Shown here: positions 12,774-23,320 of the stretch, piece after piece
Position numbering within the stretch: the stretch's first letter is position 1
Layout: each line of letters starts with the position of its first letter
Source of the DNA: Pyxicephalus adspersus
Taxonomy: Eukaryota; Chordata; Amphibia; Anura; Pyxicephalidae
Assembly (NCBI RefSeq): GCF_032062135.1
Contig: NC_092858.1
Location: 123,824,982 to 123,888,981, forward strand
Length of the DNA: 64,000 nucleotides
Reading direction: 5' to 3'
Translations under genes and position numbers: made by a program
The notes under the pieces: generated by a model
Told to the model about the DNA's origin: nothing
Database searches by the model: none
The model's input: the letters and a program-made list of their open reading frames with translations, nothing else

Positions 12774-12960
12774 TGTGGTGCCTCTAAATGGCATAGTAAA
12801 ATGGTTAGTGTGCTGTCTAGTAGTCTGCAGGTACTGATTTCGACCCCCTATAGGATACAGGTCACCTGGGGACTAAAAATTGCTGTTGCTGAGTCAACAA
12901 GTCTTTGGTTAGCGTGATTGTAATGTCTTTCAGGACCCACTGCCTTTAGAGAATGTGTGA
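12774..12960 (+). mobile_element. tRNA-derived SINE head (putative)
   Basis: A box-A-like stretch (TGGCATAGTAAAATGGTTAG, 12789-12808) is followed about 30 bases later by a box-B-like GATTTCGACCCC (12836-12847). The intervening TGTGCTG...GTCTGCAGGTACTG text reads like an anticodon arm and TpsiC stem of a degraded tRNA. The tail to about 12960 is unassigned. A poly-A or 3' repeat end is not obvious, so this is tentative. Confidence 0.45.
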
Positions 12961-13091
12961 TAACATTATGGCACCTTATATCATGCTCAGAAAGATGATA
13001 TTGTATAGTTGCTATGCAGTTAATGCAGTTAAATGAATTTTTATGTTATATGGTAAATATATATGTTGATATTGTTACAGTTTTTTTTTCC

Positions 13092-13094
13092 ATA

Positions 13095-13127
<33 letters not shown>

Positions 13128-13128
13128 G
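13092..13128. repeat. TA microsatellite
   Basis: A TA dinucleotide run with single C interruptions lies just left of the hairpin-rich element. Confidence 0.9.
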
Positions 13129-13153
13129 TCATAAAGGGGGTTGAAAGTTTAGT

Positions 13154-13927
13154 TAGTGTTGGTGAATATCTCACTATTCCATTCGACAGCTATTCGATCG
13201 AATAGGGAGATATTGTTCGGGGGATCGAATGGGTTTTTTTTAGGGACGGTGAAGAACTGCAAGAGCAATCAGGGGAGCGAAGCTGACAGCTCCACTCCCC
13301 TGATTGCTCTTGCAGACCTTTACTAGCTGTATGTGTTCTTGGGTAGAGTTTCTCTATCCAAGAACACAGGGAGTCCTGAAACTCTATCCAGAAATAGGGA
13401 TATTGCTCCCTGATTGGCTAAGGAAAGCTTTCCTCAGCCAATTAAAGAGCACTAAAAGTTTTGAATAGGGAGACTTGTCCCCATTTAACCTCTAGTGCTG
13501 CGGATCGACCGTGGCCGCATTCAATGAAATGGCTAAATGGGGCAAGTATCCCCATTCATTCACCTCTAGTGCTTTGTGATTGGCTGGGGAAAGGAAAATC
13601 CTGATGACGCCGTTTGAGCTGTCAACAGGGTTTACCTTTCCTCAGCCAATCACAGAGAACTAGAAGTGATGAATGGGGAAACTTGTCCCATTTAACCTCT
13701 AGTGCCCGGGGACCCCACACTGACAAGAGGATTCTGACATGGGAATCATCCTGTCATTGTGGGATAACCTGTAAAAAAATAAAAGTAAGTTACCCAAAAA
13801 ACACACATTCAATAAATTACTTTAACATTCATTTTTTTAACACCTTTTTTTACACTCCAATTTGTGCCGCTAAATTTAAGGATATAGGTCGAATGAAAGG
13901 ACAACCCGAATTTGAAACCAACACTAG
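13154..13927. mobile_element. Non-autonomous DNA element built of nested hairpins
   Basis: Terminal inverted repeats: TAGTGTTGGT at 13154-13163 and ACCAACACTA at 13917-13926, followed inward by a second matching block CATTCGAC (13180-13187) and GTCGAATG (13888-13895). GTTTAGT flanks both ends (13147-13153 and 13928-13934), a possible target duplication. Inside are four strong hairpins: 21-bp perfect arms at 13257-13277/13295-13315; 16-bp arms at 13332-13347/13353-13368; a 30-base near-palindrome at 13413-13442; and 20-bp arms at 13575-13594/13635-13654. The box CCTCTAGTGC recurs at 13489, 13563 and 13696. There is no transposase frame. The family is not named. Confidence 0.75.
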
Positions 13928-13934
13928 GTTTAGT

Positions 13935-16470
13935 GGGTAACAAAGCAAGCAAAAATATGGAGACTTCTGAGTTACCCTGGACAAGTAGTAGTTTTATTCA
14001 ATTTGAGCAGGCTTTGAATAGAGGTTAGCTTATTTCTAAATGTGATCCTATTGAAAAATGTAGCCTACTTTCTAGTAAGGTGTTCCAGCTTTTACAAATA
14101 TTGTACTTTCTGGAGCTGGTAACAAGAAAAATTTAAAAACATCTAAAACGTTAACAATTTTTACTATTTAATCTCGAATGATAGCATAGTATTTTTTCAA
14201 CTTTTCAATTAGTTGCATGAAGATATCAAACTTTCTCATTTGCTCACATATAGGACAGACCCACATAGCACTTTTTCCACTTGGATACCCAATATGTTCT
14301 AACATACCCAGCAAGTGGAGCCGTAAGCCCAGAGCCCAGCAAGTGGAGCCCAGCAAGTGGAGCCGGAAAACTAATGGAGCCATTCATGTGATCCCAACCA
14401 TGTTCAGGTGAATTTTAACAAACAGGATTTTGCCTTGCACATAATTAAATGATAGAAATGAATAGAGCTTCACTTTTCAATATGCTCTTTCAGAGAAACA
14501 TGTCCTCATCTAAACTTTGCAAATGTATAAATGTAACCCATACAAAGACCAATTACAGGCATCTGTACAACCCTTTCTCTCGATCACGAGTAAAAGACTA
14601 AAAAATCATTCTTTATGGTCATTGGTTACTAATCTTGTAAATTCTACCAAAGCAGAAATGTTTTATTTTTTCCTCTTGTAAAATCCTGCTAATCCCACTA
14701 GTTTGTCTGGCAAAACCCATCTGTTGCTGTGCATTTGTATGAATTAGGTCATAGCTGCAAAAGGATCCACTGTGTACAATCTACTCTGGTGCCGTTCCTA
14801 TTACTGTATAAATTGCTCTAAATTGTTCTGATGATAGAATTGAAAACTGAGTGACATTTGGAAATCTCACTATTAGTCAGGTACAAACAATCCGATACCC
14901 AGTGTGCTTTTAAAAATCTAAAAGACTTTTTATCAAAAACTAGTGTTCAAATATATGGCCACCATTTTTATGTTCTCTGTATTTTTTGTTGACTTTTATA
15001 ACACTACACTTATAAAATGTTTTTTTTTCTTTTATGGTAGCAAAAAATGATTGATCATCACACTGTATTTACGGTAAATTGATGATCAGGAGTGGCCACT
15101 TATCGCTGCTATATTTAAAGTGCAAAACAGGCTATGGGTGTGTTTAAAACAAACAATATCTATTCCAATAGTTGAATATAGCTATCTACATTCTATTTTC
15201 AAAGTGGAAAACACTAACTGGCAATCAGGCTAAAGGACACTTATTAAATCTGAAAAAGAACATAATTTTTTAGCAGAACAACACTTTCATAAATAGGGCA
15301 AATAATAAAATAATTAAATAAACAAATAATACTTATTTCATATATAATGACTGATTAATCAATTACATTAAGTTAATCCAATTTTCACAATTTACAGTAC
15401 CAATCACAAATATATTAGCTTTAATATGTTTATTTTTGGTAATGGAAACAGTAGATGGCCACTGCAAATTTTTTTAAACATCTGAAAATGTCAATTGCCG
15501 GGCTGTCTTTCTGATACGGGGGCTTTCGTACTTCGAGCAATAAACTACCTAAAAAAGTGCTATTTTTGTCTTAGGCTTAGTAGTTTGTAATATAACATTT
15601 TACTGCTCTCAAAGGACATTCATTATATTTCAATTACTTAAGCCTACCAAAGGAGGTTTAATAGGGTACAATGGACAGAAAAAGAAGGGAGGGCGGGGGG
15701 GAGAGAGACGTGATTGGGGGAACACTGAAAATAAATGCTAAAATGTGCAGAGAGACTAAATTAAGAGATGGATCAATATATATCAAATTTGAGTTTGTGC
15801 ATTGCTTTTCACAAGACATAGAATGTTTAAATTTGTCCCTGCAAAAGAACATTTCCATTCTTATATTCACATTCACATTCATTATATTCACTAACGCAGA
15901 TATACCTACTGGCAGGAGACTGGAAAGTTCCTGCACTTGTCCAGGGTGGATGCTGAACACCTAAAATACAAGTTGTAGAACCAGCAAAGTTTACTCATCT
16001 GTCTGACTAGGATCATTATTTTTAATTTATCAGGAGAGTAAGCAACTACAATTTTTTATAATTTCTTTCTAGCTGGGTAATGGGTCTTTTTTCGCTCTTC
16101 GTTCTTAGGAAAGTAGTCCTAGGGGCGTTCCCACACAGTCTCTCTATTGCAAACCCAGTAGATCAAAAATGGAAAAAAGAGAGAGGAATAGGTTTTTTTT
16201 TGCAAATATAATGCAATTGACGTTTACAAGTCAAGTGGGTAAAGTGCACATAAAACAAGACATAGTACATCTAGTATGCAATATGAGTAATTGCAGGAAA
16301 ATACACTGTAAATGGAGACATATGTTGTTAGGGCTTTGAGGAAGAATTTTGATTCAAACAAGTACTATACAGAATTCACCTGGTCTTTAGTTGGTCTTTA
16401 GATGACCAAATTAAGTGAGGAGGATATTGTATGAGATTAGGGGATTATATCAAGAATGTCTTATATCCAG
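13935..16470. other. No gene; small repeat of AGCAAGTGGAGCC at 14310-14364
   Basis: AGCAAGTGGAGCC occurs three times at 14310-14364, twice back to back. The remainder is AT-rich. A G-rich purine patch at 15670-15715 has no clear structure. Open frames at 15658-15964 overlap on both strands and show no domains. Confidence 0.5.
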
Positions 16471-16477
16471 ACACGTT

Positions 16478-16512
16478 TCATAGTAGGTCAGGTTGAAAAA
16501 AAGACATAGCTT
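16478..16512. repeat. Fragment of a dispersed CATAGTAGGT...GTTGAAAAAA repeat
   Basis: CATAGTAGGTCAGGTTGAAA followed by AAAAGACATAG resembles a short motif I recognise as common in frog genomic DNA. The element boundaries are not visible. Confidence 0.4.
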
Positions 16513-16848
16513 CTTCAGGGAGGAGAACACACATGTCTGCTAGTTCCTAATTTGAAGATTTGGTCGGATCCTCTCCCTTTACACTCCCATATGGTAAAAG
16601 TCTTCAATTTCCCGTTTTGTTAGTTTTCTTGATATGCTCATATGGGCTACAAAGGGAATTAAGTCTTTGACAGATATTTTCTGTATTGGCAGGCTTGTTA
16701 TATTTAAACAGGGACAAAAGAAACATGTGGGTTTTTTTGTAGGCAATAGTGCTTGTTGTATGATGTCGGTGATCAAACTCATAGAATACATAATCATTGT
16801 AGTGCAAAATCAAATGTACATAGCAACATAAGTATAAATGACATAAAA

Positions 16849-17338
16849 CAGGGGTGTCAAATTCTGGCCCGTAGGCCAAATCTGGCCCTCAAGGTCCTTT
16901 TTTTGGCCCACTAAAAAATTCTGAAAATGAACTACATCTGGCCCGCCCGCGTTACCACCTCACATTATCATTTCCAATACATGCAATACATAGACATTAT
17001 TCCTGTACACCCATCATGTGACACAAAGCATAGGCAATGATCACATGGTGTCTGACTTCCAGGGGCATTGTGTTTGTTTCAATCCATTAGAGACTGCATA
17101 GTGTAATATTTAGTGTCAGACAAACTTGTGATGTGAGAGGATGAACAACACACAGCCTGCATAGATAGATAGAAAATAGTCTTTTCAACCCTAAAGTGTG
17201 TGTAGAGGGCTTTGTTTTTCTTAGTTATGGATGAAGTAGTAAACTTCCTAAATTTTTTCAATAAATTTCAAGTTTGTCCCCCGACTTGGTCTAAGTTTTT
17301 CATTTCGTCCATCTGTGTATTTGAGTTTGACACCCCTG
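16849..17338. mobile_element. Non-autonomous hAT-type DNA transposon
   Basis: The ends are CAGGGGTGTCAAATTCTGGC and GAGTTTGACACCCCTG, giving inverted repeats of about 16 bp with one or two mismatches. The TCTGGCCC-rich left subterminal region is typical of this vertebrate hAT type. The 8 bases outside each end (ACATAAAA and GCATAGAG) agree at 5 of 8, consistent with an aged target duplication. There is no intact transposase. A short TAGA run lies inside. Confidence 0.8.
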
Positions 17339-17399
17339 GCATAGAGTAAATTGCTTGCAATCAGATAAGTACCAGACAAAGGTAACCTATGTTATGAAT

Positions 17400-17830
17400 A
17401 TATAAGGTTAAATATAACAACTGAAAACATATGGACAATATAGTAAAAAGTGAAGCGTAGCCGGATGAAAGCCGAACCCGACGCGTTTCGCCCAAATGAG
17501 GGCTTCTTCAGGGGTAGCTCTGCGTCTGATATAACAGTTGTAAATGTGACACAAAGTCTGTATATGCAAAATATAAATACATGTAAATAAGTTGAACAAT
17601 TGATACAATTTAGAAACATACATGTTTATAAGGCCATTCATCAAAATTACAGGAAGTGATTGTATATTATATGTCACATATTGAAAAGTGAATATTAGAT
17701 TAGAACTACTAGAATCTACTTTATAATGGAAAAGTGAACCATAATAGGGAAGTTTTAATGTGAAAGATACTGAATGATAAAAAATTATATGGGTTATATA
17801 CATATATATATATATATATATATAGCCTGA
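17400..17830 (-). mobile_element. Penelope-like element fragment (pseudo-LTR)
   Basis: The fragment is recognised mainly by the hammerhead motif at 17476-17515 on the minus strand; such ribozymes are known in the pseudo-LTRs of Penelope-like retroelements. The flanking sequence is AT-rich and non-coding and ends near a TA run at 17800-17823. Boundaries are approximate. The frame at 17408-17803 minus is not a reverse transcriptase. It abuts the right end of the hAT-type element. Confidence 0.5.
17476..17515 (-). ncRNA. Type I hammerhead ribozyme motif
   Basis: On the minus strand: ACCC (17515-17512) is the 5' strand of stem I; CTGAAGA (17511-17505) is the conserved C3-A9 core; one unpaired A follows; GCCC (17503-17500) pairs with GGGC (17493-17490) as stem II around a 6-base loop; GAAA (17489-17486) is the second core box; AC-GC-GT (17486-17481) is a two-base-pair stem III; C17 is at 17480; GGGT (17479-17476) closes stem I. 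The predicted cleavage is between 17480 and 17479. All invariant core positions are present. The very short stem III resembles retroelement hammerheads that work as dimers. Confidence 0.72.
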
Positions 17831-17834
17831 CAGG

Positions 17835-20202
17835 CTCTAATTAATTTGTCATAACATGTAAATTAAGCTACTTTTGTTAGACGGGGACAGGTATGTTATG
17901 GTATTCATAGTTTTTTTTGATAGTCCGTTAAAGGGAGGTGGGAATGAGTGAGTTGTATGTTTTAATTTCTAATATACTTTAATAAAGAGAATCCTCAACC
18001 ATATTTTATATTCGTTTGTGCAGGCCCAAGTTCTCCCACATAAACATTTATGAAGTTATTTTAAAGAAATGGCATTTTTTGTTTAGTCCATTTACTTTTA
18101 AGGATTCACCTATAAACAGCCTACTTGTGTTTTCCTTTTTTTTGAAGCTTTATCAGACTGGAATCTGGCCTTAAAATCAACATCCTGGAGGGAAAAGATT
18201 ATCCAACGGGAGTTTGGTATTAATATTCAGCAAATAACACCTAGCAATTGAAAATTTGGATTGCTTCCTAATGCACCTCAGCGAGCAGAGCTCTGATAGA
18301 TTCTCTCATTTATAATCAGGCAGTAACCTCTGTGTACACTCAATATGCCTAAGCTGCAGTGACGTTATTTTTTTCTTGCTTGGCCTCAGCAAAACAAACA
18401 TATCGCTAACGCTTTTTGTATTAGTTGCATATGAGGACTGAAAAAAAGCAATAAGCCATTTCAAAATGCAATTTCTGGCTCCTTTTGAACAACTGATGTT
18501 ATCACGGCAAGACTGCACACGGAGAAGAAAACAGGAAAATTTGCTGTTTAAAACTGTATGCTATATCTTGCCCACCCATCATTTAATCCCTACAAATAGT
18601 AGAGGACATCTGTATTATTAAAAGGGAAATCTAGATAGGTTAAGCAGAAATGCAATCAGAAGAAAAGGCCAGCTCAGTACCTTCGAAGGATGGCCACAGA
18701 TCACTGTATTAATCCCAACTAAATGTGACTCACTTAGCTTTTAATTTGGAATACATTTTATCCATGCTGACCTGCTGCTGTTCCCCCATGCGTAATGTGT
18801 TTTATTGGGTTATGTCTCCTCTCGTCATCCTAAACAGATTATCATTCTACAGTGGCTGCTTTTCTGCTGTGACACCACTTCTGTAAACTCTTTAAAAGTG
18901 ACTGCAAGGACTCTTTCTGCAATTGTTTACCCCTTTTCATTGTGCATTTTTTAGACTTACCAACATCTTTGTAACTGACTGGATGGTTATTGGATTGAAT
19001 AAAACTAATGTTCAAATGTAGCTTGATTTTTGAAATAATATTTTACACCCTTTAAGACTAATTCACATGGGTAGTGAGGTTGCGGTGGATTTACGGCTTT
19101 CACATGGCAGGAAATGATGCCGCATTCTCCATGTGGCTGACCACATAGGGAATATATAGGGGCTGCAGTGAGCAGTACTAGAACCTTTCACTGGTGCCAG
19201 CTGTCAAATGTTATTATTATTTTACGCACGGTGATGTGTGCACAGGCGTGTGGACCTTCCCTTTTTTCCTGTGTGTAAAATAACAATAATTAAAAATGTG
19301 TTACATATTTGTTCCTTTTTTTTGTTCTGCTTTCATGCACACAATGTAAAAATGTAATAGCAATACACCCTTAGTCCAATTAAATATCCACCACTAGAGA
19401 TTCGGAGGGTATTTAGGCTTCCATCTATCCTATTATCAACATATTTGTCATCAACACTAGGCAGGCATTTCAAGTGCAAGAGAGTTAAAAAAAACGGAGT
19501 GGGTCCCATCGGAATCCTAATGCATTTACTTTGGTAGGTTGTCTTCCAAAGTAAATGGTAATGGTGTTGTTTTATCTCTCAGCCATTCACAAAGCACAAA
19601 ATAGAAAACCAGAAAAGTGTTTTTTTTTCTGCTTTATATGCACATATGAAGTGCACATATAAAACATTAAAGTCCTGGTTGGTATGGTTAAAGACAGAAA
19701 ATGCAGAAAAAGATTTATTAATGTAGTGGATTCTAGTTATTCCTCTGAGATTCTGTGTCTTACAATAGTAAAGAATAATGCATAATACCAGAATCTAAAT
19801 TTCAATTAGTCAATATTGAATAATGACTTATCATCATTATTCAAAATGCTGTGAACTGAAAGCCAAGAGCCCATTGCTAATAAGGCTGTATATCTGCAAC
19901 TAGTAAAAAGGTAAATGCTTTAAGCTATCATTACATAGCATACTTTTATTGATTGTAGTGCAAGTATAATGATTTTATGTGGTGGTATTTGATTTTTATG
20001 TGTTCAAGTGATGAATGCTTCTACTAGTATATTCATGGATTTATTAAAAAAGACAGAAACATCAACTTGTGAGTCAATACATGTATGCTTTTGATTACAT
20101 TTACAAATAATAATTGTAGATAGTGAAGCAAAAGGAACATTTATTTAATGTATACTCTGATATAGCTGAGCAATACCCTAGCTCTCATTTCTTCAAGAAA
20201 TA
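17835..20202. other. No gene; mostly unique intronic DNA
   Basis: No terminal-repeat element is clear, although 19050-19270 is GC-richer and could be a decayed repeat. 18140-18540 is repeat-free, of balanced composition, and a candidate conserved non-coding stretch. Confidence 0.4.
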
Positions 20203-20441
20203 GGGCCTGATTTATTAAAGCTCCCCAAGGCTGGAGAGGATACACTTTCATCAGTAAAACTGGGTAATCCAACAAACCTGGAATGGATTTCTTAAAAATC
20301 ATTTTCTATTTGTTAGTAAATGTTTTCAATCCTGGACCAGATTCATTCCAGGTTTACCGAATCACCCAGCTTCAATAAAAAATATGTAAAATATATACAT
20401 ATGTAAATATGTATATGTATGTATTAATAAATCAGGCCTAT
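20203..20441. mobile_element. Palindromic MITE with TGATTTATTAA ends, copy 2
   Basis: It begins GGCCTGATTTATTAAAGCTC and ends AATAAATCAGGCC, perfect inverses over the outer 12 or so bases. The arms carry CTGGGTAATCCAACAAACCT and its inverse near 20345-20370. A TA-rich expansion (ATGTAAATATGTATATG) has grown in the right arm. Same family as 3431-3635. Confidence 0.85.
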
Positions 20442-21610
20442 AGTCTCAGATATTCCAGCACCAAATTCCAAAGTTGCTGGATTCCCGATGTAGGTCCATA
20501 CAGTTACTTTACCATGTAAACTAATGTTTAAATATTAAACAATAAAACTTCAGTTGAAATAATCGTTCACTTCCTGTTTGGTAAAAAGCTTGTCTTGCCA
20601 AGACAAGAAGTGAAGAAGACAGCAACACAGGCAAAAGTTTCCTAACATGTTTTTAGTGGTATACTAGAATCTTTATCAATCTTTTATTGATGTCTATTTC
20701 CCTATTGAAACCCCCCTTCTGTATGGTAATCGTTTGTTGCAATAAAAGGCAGGGGAAATCTTTCTAATGAGACCCTGGATAGTAGTAACACCTAATAGGA
20801 GCTATCCAGAACTTTAAAAAAATATTTTGGGTGTAGATATAGTTTAATACACCCTGTGTTTAGTAAACTGATATAATTCATCGCCAATGGGTGGCCTCAT
20901 CACAAGGCACAGCTGTTGCTGGAAACAATCTGCAAACTCAAGATCTGTGTGAATTATTTCTTAATCAACTTCTGAATATCCTTAGCCTGCCACAGATTTA
21001 CTTTTAAGCTAAATCATAGCTACTGAGAAAATACTAATAATAGTATGCATTTTTTGTGTAAGTATTATTCCCATTTTTATTTACTTTTCATTGCCTTCAA
21101 ATTGTGGCCAATAATTGGCTTCCAAAGCTGTTTGGCTGCAGAGTGGTATTAAATGCACTAGTCTATATATATGATGTGTACATATTGTATAACTATATGA
21201 GATTTCTGCCTACACAAGCCACAGACCTAACTCCGATGCCCAACTTAGCTTGTCAATATGGAAAAATGCACATCATTTAAAATACAAAGGCTTCAAATTA
21301 TTTTATATTAAATTAATTTAATAATTAATTTGTTTTAACCCAATTAGGATAACATTAATGCTAATTAACCCATGATCCACATAATTATTTATTTCTCTGT
21401 TGGGTGCCTCTGCATAAGTTGCATTAAATTTCGCACTGCCAAAGCAGTGCAGCAAGCTTGACACCAGAATAAATTGATTTCATAAAATATCTGGTTTCAT
21501 ACAACTTTCTGCCTCAAATTCAGCATTATGAAAAAAAGATTTCAGCTATGTAAACAATGTATTGGAAATATGTTGCAAAGAAGAAAAAGAATAAGAGCTT
21601 ATGTTGTAGG
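20442..21610. other. No gene; includes a TAATTA-rich stretch at 21295-21480
   Basis: No repeat is recognised. 21295-21480 contains a cluster of TAATTA/CAATTA-type sites in otherwise unique sequence; see findings. Confidence 0.4.
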
Positions 21611-21612
21611 GT

Positions 21613-22193
21613 CATTCCAGACTTGCAGCTGACTATAGTGTTATATCGCAGGCTTAACAGTGTTTAGCTGGGAAGCATTTTGTGCATGCATTTGCACTCT
21701 GGAATGGAGTTTTGCATTGTGGTTCTTCGAAGGAACAAGTTGATTCTGGCTCCTAGGTTGCGTTTCTTCCTCTGAAGCAAAAACCACCATTTCAACTGCA
21801 CTCAACCTCAGTTATCCCTATGACAATACAGTTATGAATCTGCAGGGTGGCTGGGAGCAGCTTACAGCTGCAGTTTTTATCCCCAAGTGCCCCGTTCAGA
21901 CTTGTGGCTGATCACAGACTTCTACTGCAGGCCTAGATACACCTCTAGCTGCTCCCATTTGACTGAAGCCATTCTGAGCAATCTTTGCATGTGGGTGCTG
22001 TTGTAATCGATAACGGTGGTGTTCCTAAAATTGACACAGCTTCTGGTCACTGTGTAGAAAGAACTGCACCTCCAGCACATTCAACCTTACTCAACTGCAT
22101 GATAAAATGGTTGTCAACCTCTGCAATGAATAGCAGTAAAAGTGGATAGGGACAGCTGGGAGTGATTAACAGCTACAGTTTATAACCACAAGT
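21613..22193. repeat. Diverged tandem duplication, about 280-bp unit
   Basis: CAGACTTG begins comparable text at 21618 and 21897. Both units contain GCAGGC, a GCATGNNNN block, TTCAACTGCACTCAACCT or CATTCAACCTTACTCAACTG, CTATGACAATAC or its diverged partner, and end with AGCTGGGAG or GGCTGGGAG, ACAGCTNCAGTTTNTA and CCACAAG or CCCCAAG. Similarity is moderate with several indels. Confidence 0.6.
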
Positions 22194-23001
22194 TTAAAAA
22201 TAGTTGGATTTGCTACATTTTACTTTCAGATATATGGAATATAACCAAAGCTGCTTGTAGTGTAATGTGAAGTTAATTTTTTTAAACACATGCACTGTGT
22301 CTTTAAGTATTTTTTTTTATTCATGCTCCATAGATACAGATTTCAATTAAGAGGTTTAATAGTGCTTGAAGGCATTATATTTCCCACTCCATTTGTTCTT
22401 ATACCTGCAGGTATGTGAACCTAAATGCCTTGTCTATCTTATGTTATCTGATGTACTAAACCTGACATATCATCATTGTTTCAGCTGCATTGTTTTGTCA
22501 CCACTAATATCTTTGCTTTCCAAAGTATGATCTTGATAGTCCATAACAATATCCCAGGTGCCCACAACATGGTTCTGATTTTCCCATTGTCAAGTAGGAA
22601 GGACAAAAGTCCTATTAAGTCCATATGTATGTAATCGTATCTCTTTATTTCCTACTTAAGAAGCTTAGAGGTTTGCATTGCGCTTCAGGGTTTAATGTCC
22701 CATGTTACCTTCATTAGGTCAAATGAAAATCAAAAGAGAAAAGCATAACATTTCAGAGGAATCTAACTTTATTCGATGGATAGATAGATACTGAATACAT
22801 TTCCAGGAATTTACCCCTTTTCAAAACAACCTATACCTCACTGTTTCTTACATTTACAATTTGCATAATTTGAAGAGCTGTCAAGCAGTTGGCTTGTTTA
22901 GGAGCTGCCATTTAATAACTGTTGAAAACAGAATGATGATGAACCTTTAAATTATTGTCATGCGTTTTTTATTCCTTTCTGCAAATATAATGAACTAAAT
23001 C
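22194..23001. other. No gene or recognised repeat
   Basis: Unique AT-rich DNA with a four-unit GATA run near 22776-22790. Confidence 0.45.
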
Positions 23002-23320
23002 AGTGGTCGCCAACCTTTCGGACCTCATAGACCACTAAATCCACGGAATCTGGATTGTGCATGTGCAGGGACCCATGTGTCATTTAAAGGGGAAGAAACT
23101 TCCCCCGGAGTGATGTCATGATTCCGTAACCGCCCACTCTCCCATCGCAGGCTCAGGCCTGCTTACTAAACATCCTGGGGCGACAGTACCGCAGGGCTGT
23201 GTACGCAACAAAAGTGCTGTGCTACTGTCCCCCCAAGATGATTTGTGTTGAGTTGTGTCCATATGGGGGACATAGGACCACGCTGGGGGAGCTCCGGCCA
23301 GAGCCGCAGGCCACCACAAT
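23002..23320 (+). mobile_element. Non-autonomous hAT-type element, copy 1 (right end decayed)
   Basis: It begins CAGTGGTCGCCAACCTTTCG and matches the reverse complement of 41515-41814 along its length (GACCTCATAGACCACTA, GTGCATGTGCAGGGA, GTGTCATTTAAAGGG, AACCGCCCACTCTC, GCCAGAGCCGCAGG). The right inverted repeat is missing after CACCACAATT near 23320. A minus-strand frame at 23116-23319 is incidental. Confidence 0.75.

Noticed and set aside
16472..16518. Third apparent hammerhead (CTGAAGA and GAAACGTGTC on the minus strand)
   Set aside because: The sequence between the boxes is a fragment of an unrelated dispersed repeat, and neither stem I nor stem II pairs properly, so the match is probably chance or too decayed to call.
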